Shown: one piece after another, positions 11,760 to 23,565 of the stretch
How positions within the stretch are numbered: the first letter of the stretch is position 1
Layout: the number at the start of each line of letters is the position of its first letter
Assembly: GCA_028015205.1 (NCBI GenBank)
Contig: CM051510.1
Coordinates: 34,100,580 to 34,164,579, forward strand
Source: Mytilisepta virgata
Lineage: Eukaryota > Mollusca > Bivalvia > Mytilida > Mytilidae
Direction: 5' to 3'
Length of the DNA: 64,000 bases
The notes under the pieces: generated by a model
What the model was told of the DNA's origin: nothing
What the model saw: the letters and a program-made list of their open reading frames with translations, nothing else
The model's database searches: none
Position numbers and translations under genes: made by a program

Positions 11760-12415
11760 TTTTAGTCCACTACCCGCAACGCTAAAGGGGACTATAGGTT
11801 TGCACTCAGTCTGTCCGTCAATCAGTCAAACTTTAAAGTTTTTCGGACTTTAAAAAAAAAGAAAAAAAAAAAAGAAACCAAATGATCTTATGTTTGGTAT
11901 GTGAGCAGATCACGTTTGAGTTTTACGCTGATCGGATGATTATTGCGATATTTATTGCCCTTGAAAATAGGAATAATTGCCAAAATAATAGTTTTCCCGC
12001 AGATTTATTCGCGAAACCTTCTGGTGTACTAAATAATCTTATTTTTGGTATGTGAGCTAATAATAATGAACTACAAATCAAATTTGACTTTCACACTGAT
12101 CAGATAATTAGTATGGGAGTTATTTCCCTTGGAAAAAGAATTATAGTTTTCCGGACTTTTTTTGAAAACCTTTTTACCAAGTGATTCTATTTTTGGTAGA
12201 TAGGCTTATAATCATGAGCTACAGACCAAGTTTGAGTTTCAGAATGATCGGGTAATTAATATACATCCCTTGCATGCATAGTTTTAGGATTTTTAAGGAA
12301 TCACTCTGTCCATACGTCTGCGTCCGATTCACATAGTCAAGGAGCATTTGGTGTATTTTCTCATATTTCAGGCCGGTAGGGGACACCGTATTGCTCAGCA
12401 ATGCTCTCAAAATGC
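11760..12415. mobile_element. Dispersed repeat with three internal ~155-bp units
   Basis: Opens with GTCCACTACCCGCAACG and a GTCTGTCCGTCAATCAGTC block, and closes with GGTAGGGGACACCGTATTGC. Three related units begin near 11836, 11990 and 12146. Each has a GTTTTTCGGACTTT-like start, a TTTTTGGTATGTGAGC-like segment and a CTGATCGGATGATTA-like segment. No coding capacity; class unknown. Confidence 0.6.
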
Positions 12416-12962
12416 TTGTTTTTTTTATTATTTTTCATTGAATTCATTCTTTTATTTTATCTTTTGACCTAGGCGTTATCCAATCCTGCCTTTTTTAATC
12501 AACCTTTGGAGTCTGCCTTTTTTCAAATTCTTTAGGGTTGCTCAAGCAAAAATGTTATCCTTACAATTTTAATTTTATTCTTAAATGTATTTTGTTTTTT
12601 TTTTTTTTTAATAAATTTATTTAATGACCAGAAATTACGTGGGAGATGCGTTCAAGGAGTCTAAACTAAGCATTAAGTACATTCGTATAGTTTACGGAAA
12701 AAACTGTTGGTAATGTCAATTAGGAATTTTAAAATTTCATTTGATAATTGCGATCATGTAAGAAAGTGAAAGCAGATTAATTTTATCTCATTGACTTATT
12801 TCCGACATCCTTGCATTTTTTTTATATTCAAATCTGCATTTGGATCTTCAATAAGAAGACAAAAGCATAGAACCGAAACTGTAACAATATTCCTTGGCGA
12901 TAACAAAAACGATTTTTACTATTTGTTATGTACTTTGACAATACCTATTTTTGTTTTCTTTT

Positions 12963-12997
<35 letters not shown>

Positions 12998-13599
12998 TGT
13001 CAACGTTGTTACTAAGACAGTAATTGCGTAATTTCCATAGTAGAATATGACTAGAAAAAAATCTTTGTGGCCGTGTACGAATTCCCTTATTGTTTCTCTC
13101 TTGATTCTATTGAATTTATGCACAAGGGGAGACAATGGATGTTTGGCTGGAATACAAACGCTGTATTGCAAGACTACCGATCTTTTAAAGATGCAAAACA
13201 ACAAATATTATATGCATTTTGGATATCAACGCATACAAGGCAGTTCTTACATGTAGAAAAGGGGTACAGATACGTGTACAGTTAAGTGTACGCCGCTCTA
13301 GATAATATGATCAATTAATCAGAAGTCTTTTTTTTTCAATTCTCTTTCTGAGCATATATGTCGTGCAGGACCAGATGTGCTAAGTATACCGTTAGTAGAA
13401 TTAAAGCAGAAACGAAAATTACCTATTTTCTAAATCATCAAACTTATGTCAAAATAACCTTCAGTCGATAGTTTTTCATAATGTAGGTTATCCGATTGGC
13501 ACTCTAAACTTTCTCTTAAAATATAACTGCTTCATAATAATTTTCTATTAATAGTATTTTTTATCATTGATCTGCGTTACCGGGAACCAGTAGTCATAC
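12416..13599. other. Gene-free stretch with TG microsatellite
   Basis: TG dinucleotide run at about 12966-12995. A short CCGAAACTGTAACAATATT segment near 12870 recurs in related form near 19605 and 55260, so it is a small dispersed-repeat fragment. Confidence 0.55.
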
Positions 13600-13842
13600 T
13601 ACGGGCGGGGAGGGGGGGACTTCCTATATACTAGCATACTAGCATATACAGACGTACCGCTAGAATGGGTCGGTTTTTTTTAGCTGTCAAATATATGATT
13701 GGGTTGGAAAATCAACATTAGAATATATGAATGGGTGGTAATTTTAAGAAAACATTAAATTTTGTTTGTGAAATATATGACCAGCGGTAGGTCTGTATAT
13801 GCAAGTACATAGGAAGTGACCCCCCCCCCCCCTAACCCCGTG
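13600..13842. mobile_element. MITE with ~60-bp inverted arms ending in G/C tracts
   Basis: The left arm has a G-rich block, then ACTTCCTATATACTAGCATA and CAGACGTACCGCT. The right arm (about 13783-13842) is its inverse, ending in a run of C. The interior holds three related pieces of form AATATATGAxxGGGT. No coding. Confidence 0.75.
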
Positions 13843-14309
13843 GTAAAATACAATTAACCAAATAAATAAACAGCGATTAAATTATGACGGAAAATAACGT
13901 TCATTATTAATATTTTTTCCAAATTAAAGATGAAATATTACATAAAAAGTATTTCCAATGCAATTTATTGAAAGGCTAAGTGATTAAAACTTATAATGTT
14001 TTTTGTTTTGTTTATAGTACTTTTTGCAGGACAAGAGTATTTTTTGTTTGTTTACTGTCATGTGAATAAGAATACATGCGATTGGAATGTACATGTATTA
14101 ATATAATACCAATGAAAAGGTATGGGCAATGTTGCAAAAAGTACCCGCCAAACAATTTTCCGTGCAATTCTGGGGCCAGGTTTTCGAAGATGTCTTATGA
14201 CTAGGACATATCGTTTTGTTTGTTTGTTTAATGCTTTAATGCTTTATTTATTTATAGAGGTTGCTAACAGCCATAAGGCGACTAGTAGCTCTCCTCCTTG
14301 TTTGCTAAG

Positions 14310-14561
14310 TTAGGGTTTTACGCCGTTTTCAACACATTTGGCTATTTCGCGGCGGTCAGTTTTTATCGGTGGAGGAAGCCGGAGTACCTGAAGAGAACCA
14401 CCGACCTTCGGTATGAAAATTGGCAATCCTTGCCAATTAAAATCGGAGTCCAACACAATCCGCCACAGGTGAGATTCTAACTCACAACCTACGTGTTGAC
14501 AGGATAGTAATCATTGGTAGTCTTGACGAACTACTTAGACCACTTTTGCAACGAGGCCCCC
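14310..14561 (-). mobile_element. tRNA-derived SINE, minus strand
   Basis: Read on the minus strand it starts near 14560 with GCCTCGTTGC, a box-A-like TGGTCTAAGTAG, and a degenerate box B (GTTAGAATC). A body follows containing CCGAAGGTCGGTGG and CCGCCGCGAAATAGCC. I recognise this body as a common molluscan SINE. The 3' end toward 14310 is ragged; a TAATGCTT repeat lies at about 14229-14244. Confidence 0.7.
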
Positions 14562-14692
14562 ACAATATAATAATAAAGAAACAACAATTAAAAGATAAAA
14601 TAAAATCCTATTTAAAAATGTAAATTAATATACGTATGTTATTTCGCGAAGGCAACCGCACCCCTCCCCCCCCCCACCCCCAATTACTCGGT

Positions 14693-15098
14693 GGGAAAAA
14701 AAACACGATGTTTCTTTTCCGATCAATGACATGTTCTTCTTACAATGCTGCCTACATTTATCTGATATAATCAGTGTGGGATTTTCTGGAATCACCAGAA
14801 AATACAAAATATTATTCTATGAAGCTACGTCCCTCTTTCCAAAGAAATAAACTGACTCCAGGGAAAAATAACTACTAATTTTCTTTTCCGTTCAAAGGTA
14901 TGATCTTCTAACAATGAAACCTATCTGATATAATCAGTGTGTGTTTTTTAATGACCCGAAAATACAAAATAGTATTCTATGAAACTACGTCCCTCTTTCC
15001 AAAGAAATAAATTGACTCCTGGGAAAAAACACTACTAATTTTCTTTTCCGTTCAAAGGTATGATCTTCTAACAATGCTGCCTATCTGATATAATCAGT
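14693..15098 (+). repeat. 160-bp tandem repeat, about 2.5 units
   Basis: Units start at about 14693, 14861 and 15021, each with GGGAAAAA followed by TTTCTTTTCCG and TCTGATATAATCAGTG. The third unit is cut short. Confidence 0.88.
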
Positions 15099-15585
15099 GA
15101 AGAATGGAAAGTCTGAATTATGCCCGTCATTGTGTGAGGTTTTTTATTAGCAGATTATTTTGAGGTTTATGACATAAATCGGTATAAAGTGCAGACTTTA
15201 ATTGTTCTAAAGGTACTAAAAACTTCACATGATATATTTTACGACATGCACAGATATGCATGCATTATTTATAGGGATAACAGATCAACAGGTAAAAATA
15301 CAGGTTTACCTGTGTGGGAGTAAATTTTAAAACAAGATCAGTTTCAAAATAAAAATTCTTTGCGTACTTTTTACCAACTTATTAAAAAATAAAAGGTATG
15401 ATTAAGAAAAAATAGGGACTGTACCTACAAATTAAGAAATCAGATCCAGTTTAACAATTTAAATTCTCTTTTAAGTCTTTAATTACGTGTGTGAATATAA
15501 AAGACCAGGTCGAGTCCGTAGATACAGAGGGCACGTCATCAAGTCATAAATATTATTTATATGTTTGAACTTGAAGGCAGCCTGT
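15099..15585. other. Unassigned gene-free sequence
   Basis: AT-rich; I see no repeat or coding signal. Confidence 0.4.
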
Positions 15586-15790
15586 CATCAGCAGGTTTAT
15601 TCGCCACGCGACTCCTAGCTACTACTTATTGGGGTGAGCAATATAGAGGATGTCCAAATATATAACAGTTGAAAACAAAAAATTGTCATTTATAACAATT
15701 TCTCCAAATATGAAACAACTTCACCATCAGGTTTATTTGCCACGCAACTCCCAGCTACTACTTGTTGGGGCGAACAGTCAAGTGGATGTC
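15586..15790 (+). repeat. 68-bp direct repeat, two copies 136 bp apart
   Basis: 15586-15653 and 15722-15790 share AGGTTTATTYGCCACG and CTACTACTTRTTGGGG. The second copy runs into the start of the LINE relic. Confidence 0.82.
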
Positions 15791-17235
15791 AGACCAACTC
15801 AAAAGTTGGTTCTCTGTCATTTGCAGATTATTTACTTATCATTTCAGAAAGTAAAGAAGGTCTTCAAACAAGTGTAAATAATTGAAGTGAATATTGTGGA
15901 AAGTGGCAGCTAACTTTAAACGTTAAAAAGACAAAAACTATGAGAGTTCAAAATAATTGTATAAATTCTGATTCATTCATCAGTTTTAATGATGAGAGAA
16001 TCCAAAATACTTCCGAGTATAAATTTTTAGGATGCTTATTAAAAAGCAATGGTAATCTAAAGTCTAGTCTAGATGATCTAGCAAAAAGGCAAGAAAGGTA
16101 TTATTTTTACTTAGAGAAAAATCCATGTCTATGGGGAATTTCCCTGTTAAAGTAATGAATAACTTATTTGATAAATTAATTAGACCAATTTTAACTTATA
16201 GTTCTGCGATTTCTTTTATGGACTACTATTTGCCTTTTTATAGGGCAAAAAAGAGACCAGCCCAGACAAATAATAGAGTAGATTATATTTCCTTTGTGGA
16301 TAAAACTTCTTTAGAAAAAGTACACTTAAATTTATGTAAGTCTCTATTAGGGACAAAGAAATCTTCTTCAGATATTGGTGTGAGAACAGAATTAGGAAGA
16401 TATCCTATTGAAAACTTCATACATAGTCAATCACTTCTATATCTAGCAAGACTTCACACAAATGATATAAATCCATTGCTCAAAGAATCTTTTGAACTTA
16501 CTAAAGCACTTGACAATCAAGGCACTTACAGCTGGTACACCTTCGTTAAAGATATTGTTTCAGAATTAGAAAATGGAGACAATATTTGTAGTTGCAAGTC
16601 ATTAAAAGATGTAAAACGTTTGAAATCTTCTATAAAAAATGGTGTAAATGAGAAATTTCAAAAGTTATTTTTAGATAGAATAAATGGATATGATGAAAAT
16701 AGTAAATTCTATCTATATGCGAAGTTAAATCCATCTCTCAAAGGAGAGTTTTATCTTACAGATCCATTATTTGCAATTAGAAATATATTCACAAAACTGC
16801 GTATTAGTGATCACGACCTCGAAATAGAAAAAGGTCGTTATTATAAAATCCCTCGCCAAGATAGAATTTGTAAAATTTGCAAGACTATTGAAGATGAATC
16901 TCATTTCATTTTAAAATGTAAAACTAATAGTAAAATAAGGGAAACTTTGTTTAATAGTCTTAAGCTTGAAAATAGAGAATTTATAAACATGACAGATGAT
17001 GAAAAACTGGTCTTTTTGCTTAAACCAACAAAAAAAAATATTAGAATGGTTGGCTTCTTTTTAAAGCAGTCATTAGAACTGAGGGCAGAAGTCTCATAAT
17101 TCATTTGATATGTTGTAATGTCTGTTACTAATACTTATGCGTATAATATTGCATATGGTCTCCAAATTTGCTGTATATGTATTTGTATGTCTTTGTCACA
17201 AACTATATCTTTATGTTTAATGACAAATAAAAGTT
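15785..17235 (+). pseudogene. LINE ORF2 relic (end of RT domain to C-terminus and 3' UTR)
   Basis: The relic begins within reverse-transcriptase motif C: the codons near 15817-15834 read FADY where FADD is expected, so the catalytic pair is already mutated. A stop near 15884 and a frameshift near 16130 follow. The longest open part is 324 codons (ending at TAA 17097-17099). It covers the region after the RT, with the block YYLPFYRAKK, the block RTELGRYPIENF, and a C-terminal zinc-knuckle-like motif CKICx(n)HFILKC. The 3' UTR has AATAAA at 17226 and a short AAAGTTAAAG tail. The same domains in the same order occur in the 39-43 kb LINE. Non-LTR group (CR1/Jockey/I side) not resolved. Confidence 0.88.
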
Positions 17236-17644
17236 AAAGATTATATTTCAGTTTTGAAAATTAATTATTAAATATTTATCATTTATAATAATTGGTGCAA
17301 ATATGAAACAACCCGACTTGTACATATATTAGCCTTTCATGATTGTCAAATGTTCTTCTCTGATCCTTGTCAGATTCATCGTCACTTCACGAAAGCGTTC
17401 AGTTTTGACAAGTTTTTTTTAAAGACATAAGTTATTTGTCTTTGTAGTTGATATGTTAATTTAAATATTTTGACATTTTTATTAATGTGAGGGTGTGTAC
17501 TTTATAGCCTTAATTGAAAACTGTCAAAAATATGTGTACTTTCTTGTGCAGGAGTTTTCTAAACTATGAGTTACGACATTCAACTTTTCCAATTTTAATT
17601 TTTACATTAATAGCATAGTATCTTAGTGTTGATGTACTAAACTT

Positions 17645-17830
17645 GTTTATTTATAGTGGATTGGGAAACAAGTTATACCAACTTATGCTAATTCCTTCCT
17701 ACTTGGCAGATGGGAGAGTTTCCCAGTTGCGACAATTTATGCTTCTACGTTTCGATCTAAAAGGGAGTTTTTAACGTGTTAACGGTGAGATGTTCCTACG
17801 CTTGCTGACATACAAAACCCTGAGTAAAGC
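17645..17830 (-). mobile_element. Truncated SINE, minus strand (same family as 22.2 kb)
   Basis: 17646-17684 is the exact inverse of the 3' end of the SINE at 22249-22582, including TTGGGAAACAAGTTATACC. Similarity decays toward 17830 and the tRNA head is missing. Confidence 0.75.
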
Positions 17831-17891
17831 CTCCGCAACATAATATATAATGACCGTAAATTATATTCTCTTTGACGGAAAAATCAGTTAA

Positions 17892-18255
17892 GGATGCTCG
17901 GTGGTCATGTTTTGGTCTTTTTGTCAGATTTTCGGAATCCTCGGGTTTTATCAATTTCTTAAAAATGAAATTTTTTGCCCATAAATCCCCACTTTTTCTT
18001 TAGGTATTTGACAAAATTTTATGAAATCCTTTTTATTTTTTCATACATTTTTGAGAGACCGAAGTTGTCAATGCAAAGACAATGAAAAATCCAGAGAAAA
18101 CCCATTTCCTGCAAATTTTCAAGGCCTTATAGCTCTAAAATGAGCATATGAACCTATATTTTTTTCTTGCTTATTTGTTTACTATTCATATGTTCTCTCA
18201 AACTAAAACACCTATTTCAAATCCTATTTATTTCCTATTAGACCAGCGATCATCC
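17892..18255. mobile_element. TTAA-flanked MITE, copy 1
   Basis: Inverted ends GGATGCTCGGTGGTC and GACCAGCGATCATCC, flanked by TTAA at 17888-17891 and 18256-18259. Length 364 bp, non-coding. Three other copies lie at 43.7, 45.8 and 55.5 kb. TTAA target duplication is typical of piggyBac-type transposition, but the family is unproven. Confidence 0.85.
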
Positions 18256-18770
18256 TTAAGCCACAAGTTTAAACCATGATTTGCATGGATATATCCATCC
18301 CAGGTTGAAACTCATTTCGCAGTTTGTTTACGGCGTCTATGTAAAAACAAGCTTTAGATTGAGCGTTTCTGAGTCCTTTTGCCATTACATTACATCCGGG
18401 GTATTATAATAATCACATGGTTAGGTATGGTACGGATACTTCAATACGTAAGAATTAGCTTTTATTTCTAATTGTCTCGATATTAGTTTTAAGGAGCGAA
18501 ATATAGAAAAGCTAAAACCTTAACATAAAGAAGAAAAGATATGGGGCAAGTGTCAAGGAGACCACACTCCATCTCCGTACGAAACGGAAGAAAATTTTAA
18601 ATACAGAGGTCACCACATATAAAGTTTGAGATTGTTTTCCAATATAGTACGTTATGTCGATTGAATGTCGTTATAACGCTATTTTGAACTCCATTATGCA
18701 TAGAGTGGGCACAGACTGAGATTCTATATCATTACGTTTATCCCAGGTAAATATCATTCATTTCTACTAA
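18256..18770. other. Gene-free stretch with a degenerate dispersed repeat
   Basis: About 18538-18625 (GGGGCAAGTGTCAAGGAGAC and following) resembles a very common molluscan repeat carrying a GCCAATGAGACAAC-like core. Weak fragments of the opposite strand appear near 62930 and 63310. Rest unassigned. Confidence 0.45.
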
Positions 18771-18773
18771 ATT

Positions 18774-19240
18774 TATACAAACTATATCGGGAATGTCTAG
18801 TTTTCAGAAAAATGATGAGTCACGAAGAACGAGAAATTTCAGAAAACAAAATTAAAAACAATATACCGCTCAAGTAAAACATATTCGACAGTCAATTTCA
18901 AAATAACAAAGATTTCATATAGTTATTATACAAACTATATCGGGAATGTCTAGTTTTCAGAAAAATGATGAGTCACGAAGAACGAGAAATTTCAGAAAAT
19001 AAAATTAAGAAAAAAAAATACCGCTCAAGTAAAACATATTCAATGGTGAGTTTCAAAATAACAAAGATTTCATATAGTTATTATACAAACTATATCGGGA
19101 ATCTCTAGTTTTCAGAAAAATGATGAGTCGCGAAGAACGAGAAATTTCAGAAAATAAAATTAAAAAAAAAAAAGAAAAAATACCGCTCAAGTAAAACATA
19201 TTCAATGGTGAGTTTCAAAACAACAAAGATTTCATATAGT
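18774..19240 (+). repeat. 154-bp tandem repeat, three units
   Basis: Units begin at 18774, 18927 and 19082 with TATACAAACTATATCGGGAA and contain ATGATGAGTC and TACCGCTCAAGTAAAACATA. They differ mainly in a short A-run insertion. Confidence 0.92.
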
Positions 19241-21249
19241 TATTATTTGCCTTAAAGGAATTTGGTTTAGGGTAAAACGATACTGTACTTGTTTTTCCGA
19301 TATAAATGTCAGAACTCTTGGCATCAAACATATTTACATTTTTTTACATAGTGTTGTTCAGAATTTCGGAATAATTTGTCATTAGGTCATTAGGCGATCA
19401 TTAAGACGAACTATGTTAAAGTTATGAACAAAAGTTTGTGGGAAAGTAGACAAGCAGTTTTAATGCTATTGAATGGGTAAACCCAAAGTATTCCATGTGC
19501 TGCATGGAATTAAATTTGAATGGCTTTTAGAAGAACTGGTTGTGGTCGATCTCAAACGCTCGCCTTATATTTTTGATATTATATCCCTTGGAATCCAGAT
19601 CAAAACAGAAACAGTAACAATATTTGTTACCGGTGACAAACTTTATTTTTACCGGACACAATCTACCATGACGTTAAGTAATGATCTGTAGAAGGCAGAC
19701 TAACGTCCTTGTAGACTGTGGTCTGTAGAAGTCTTGTTGGTTACCTGTTACGAATATTGTCATCGTCTTTTTTTTTATTCTATCACATTGCTTTTGTCTT
19801 CTTTTACCAATATTTAGATCATTGTATGACTAATACGTTAAGATACAAGGTCGACATTAAAAGGCTGACCAAAGTGACACAAAGTTAAACCTTTATAATA
19901 GATTTATTATTGTTATGTCCAATAATTTTCATTCACATAAATAAAAATGATATAAATTATACAATAAATGACATTGTTATTTTCTTACACCGCATCAAAG
20001 AGATTTTCTGACAATGTGTAACGATGTGACGTTCAATCTACCTACAGATAAAATATGAGCTAATGTCTACCTAATCTCAGACAAAGTGACTCTACAGAAG
20101 TAACAAAGGCATTCCAAACGTAATAGAGGACACCCGAAGTAAATATGTTCTGCATATATTAGACATTTTGAAAACTGTTGATAAATGTGACTAGCGCATG
20201 GCGCCTCTTGACATTAGGTAGACTGTTGAAACATTCGTCACGGTCAATATCCGAAAATTATCCAACAGTGATTTGGGTAATATGACTGAACACAAGTAAA
20301 CGTGATAAAATTATAAAAAATAGAATGCGACTCAGCAGGACAACTGAATCATCCCATTTGAATGATGTATTCAGGAAAAAGTTGTTATACTTCAAAAACT
20401 TAAGATCTTATTTGAAAATAATATTAAAAATATGATGAACCTTCATAAACAACAGCGATATTGAATTAGACAAATAAAATAAATTTGTATACTAAAACGT
20501 TTGATTAAGTTTCATGAGGTGTGTTCGTGACCGTTTATTACCAAAACTCTGAGCAGAACATCTAACAATTCCGGATGTTGTAAATTTTGATTAAGGGATT
20601 TAATATAATTTCAAAATATATATTGACAAAAAACATACTAGTCACGGTTTATTAACTCGTGTCCACGCTTTATTAACCCGTGGCCACCAGTAAGTTAGTA
20701 AATAGTTACTTGTGGCCATTATGATTTTTTTCTTGACCATACATTTTGACTCCAATACCCTTTGTTTATCTATTCCTTTTTTGTGACATCAGCGTTATTT
20801 GACGACAATGGCTTCAAGACAAACATATTGTTACGTCATAGTCTTCACTGCCAAAAAAAGAAATCCAGTATTCTGTCTAATTTAAAATTAAACGATCTGG
20901 TAATAGTGCTTTGTCAATTTTAAACTTATTATAAAAATTATTAAAGATCGCATTAGATTTCAAAATTTTTAGTCGACCGTAAACATATCCAATAATAAAG
21001 GCCAAATTAACACTTGCAGAATACATTTGGTCGGCGGAAGTGAACATTTCAGAAATTTGTAGAAACGAATTCCGTACAACGTAGATGAAAGAAACTGGAA
21101 CGTTCCGAAAATGATGCAATGTGGTAAATGATTAACTCTATCTTCTTCCGAAAGTTCATAACTGCACAACCATTTCATTAGTTTGTTATGTAAACAAACA
21201 TATTAGGCTACAAACCTCAATTAATGTATGCAACACTTTGGGCCAACTG
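19241..21249. other. Unassigned gene-free sequence
   Basis: A short segment near 19605 (AAAACAGAAACAGTAACAAT) recurs elsewhere in the window. A small repeat (TTTATTAACTCGTGTCCACG, then TTTATTAACCCGTGGCCAC) sits at about 20648-20688. Open frames at 20877-21178 have no recognisable domain. Confidence 0.45.
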
Positions 21250-21580
21250 GGCTTACCAATCTAATTACAATAAGTTTTCCGCACTTGCTCCTTATTTTCG
21301 TTCGGTTGTTTATATGTCGCGCGTGGGTGAATCTAACTACAGCCGCTTGATAGTCATGTCTAGGGTCAAATTTGGCGTTTGCCAATCAGCGATGCGGCTA
21401 TAACATCGATGGGTATTGAAACTTGCATAGAAGTTATTGTAGCGTCTGGCGTATTCCGAATTCGACCCTAGACATGACCCTCAAGCGGCTCTAGTTAGAT
21501 CTCCAACGCGCGACATATAAACAACCGATCGAAAATAAGGAGCAAGTGCAGAGAACTAATTTAAATTAGATTGTGGGCTT
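21250..21580. mobile_element. Foldback element with ~125-bp inverted arms
   Basis: The tight arms run from GCACTTGCTCCTTATTTTCG (21281) inward to about 21375, and inversely from about 21465 to 21549. A weaker match extends to about 21250 and 21580. Both arms contain TGTTTATATGTCGCGCG, GCCGCTTGA and TCATGTCTAGGGTC. About 85 bp separate the arms. Non-coding. Confidence 0.82.
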
Positions 21581-22248
21581 AGAAGACTGTAACTCACAAA
21601 AAAATAAATTAAGTCGTTCTAATACAATACAAATGGTTAGACTGATGCACTCTTATAACCTAGAGTATTCGGATTTTCCTGTACATACCCTATATCTATG
21701 TTCGAGATCGTACTGCAGATATAAAACATCTCCAATATTGTATCAGTATATTCTACCAGTAGTATCAGTAAGATGTTGATTTCATTGTTTGTTTCACTAT
21801 TAACACACCTTTGAATTTAAACGGCCATTTCTGTCTTGTTTAATCTTGTCGGTCTTGATTTTTACAATTTCTAAAATTTCAGACAAACTCAAGATCAACT
21901 AGACCAAAACAAAATACAATGACTTGCATTCAATCAGGATTGATTAAGATAAGAATTAATTATGCAATGTTAAACCTTACCTGTGCTGAAATGGTCGATA
22001 AACTTGACATGACCAATCTTGGTTAACTGCAAGACGATATATTTTGATTTAATCTTTTTATCCTGATGTTGTTTTTTTTTAAATATGGTGTTACAGAAAA
22101 GACAAAGTAGAACGACAATACCATAATGGCAGTTTTAGGTAAAATGTGTTGACTATTCTGGTGTATCTGACTTCGAATCAAAGCAGTAATAGAAATACTC
22201 TTCGTAAACGCTTACAAACAAGATTTTAAGAGTTAAACTCCAATGTAA
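21581..22248. other. Unassigned gene-free sequence
   Basis: AT-rich, no coding or repeat signal recognised; a 68-codon frame at 21573-21779 is not supported. Confidence 0.4.
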
Positions 22249-22582
22249 GGGCGCCGTGGTGTAGTAGTTAGCCCATCGGACTACGAAACCAAAGGTCTCT
22301 GGTTCGATTTCCGTTCGGGATTAACATTTCAGGGATCAAATTTGCAACGCCATATCGACACCGTTTGTGAGGATGGTCTTGGTAAACGATGCTAGTTCGT
22401 CGGATGGAGACGAAAAATGGCTGCCCGTGTTAAGGGAGAGAAACGTTAAAGACTCCTCTGTAGATGTCGAAAAAGAACAGGCTAAAACGCCGCTACAGGG
22501 GCCGCTCTCGCACCCGCCAAGTGGAGAGGGATTAATATAAGTTGGTATAACTTGTTTCCCAATCCACTATAAATAAAAAAGT
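22249..22582 (+). mobile_element. tRNA-derived SINE, plus strand
   Basis: The head begins GGGCGCCGTGGTGTAGTAG, a box-A match, with box B GGTTCGATTTC at about 22302-22312. The pol III promoter layout is intact. The body ends with AAGTTGGTATAACTTG and a short ATAAATAAAAAAG tail. The tRNA-like part does not form a good acceptor stem, so it is not a functional tRNA. Confidence 0.78.
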
Positions 22583-23565
22583 TTAAACTTAACTATTCCG
22601 TGTGAAATAAATACATGTTTATCTCCTAGAGAGAAAGGACAAAAAGTCTTTTGATCCATAACAGTTTTCATGGATAAACTTCACTTATCAAGGGGTCCGT
22701 ATCAATTGGGTTTCAAAATGTGACGTATTGATGTACTGCGTAATATGAAAGAAGTGAAAGGGTTAATTAGGGGTTCATGGGGATTTTTTTTAAATTTCAG
22801 ATAATTCAAATTTATTTATAGAATTAGAGTGACACAGCAGTTGATTATCATATTTCTACAGTCTCTATATACAATCAGGTAGTTAAATATTCAAATGTTA
22901 TCCCAGGTTTAACTATCTCGCCTGTAGAAATAAGATTGATTAACTGCTATATTTAAGTCTCTACAAGTTGTGTATACTTACATATTAGTTTCATGTCGTA
23001 GGTCGAAAAAAATTCTCAATTGTTTAGAACTACAATGCAAAAAGGTGACAGATATGCAGATAAAACATTATTCAAGTGTTCGACATTACCATATATTTGT
23101 TGAAACTATACAATCGGCTATCCATTCAAAGTCCATTATGTACCTCTACAAACAGAGCTGATCATGTTCGCATACAAGGCAGAATAATAAAGAAATATTT
23201 CAGAAGACATGAGTTTTCACTCAATATTTTCTATTTCATTGGGTAAAGTCAAAAATTGACAAACAGCATTCTAAGTGCGATACCTTATCTTTCTGTCTAC
23301 CAGTTTAATATGGTCTTTTCGTTGTATTTTACCTGACGTTTGATTGGTTTTTCTGATATTGTTTAAACGCTGTGTTAAGATCAATGGGAATTTTGACTAG
23401 ATGAACTACTAATCGTGTTAAAGTAGAATACTTTCTGTTTGTGTCTATACCAACTGAGGACATTGTGTTTTTCAATGAACGTCTCTTGTCTACTCATATT
23501 CTTTTCCTCTGTGAATCGAGATACTGTGCTTATTGGGGATGTGTGGCTACTTGTTTTTGACCAAA
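22583..23565. other. Unassigned gene-free sequence
   Basis: No domain-bearing frame or repeat structure recognised, apart from a loose inverted pair around 22850-22950 (CAGTTGATTATCATATTTCT-like). Confidence 0.4.

Noticed and set aside
22249..22321. Functional tRNA gene
   Set aside because: Box A and box B are present but the acceptor stem and anticodon arm do not fold properly, and the sequence continues into a SINE body.
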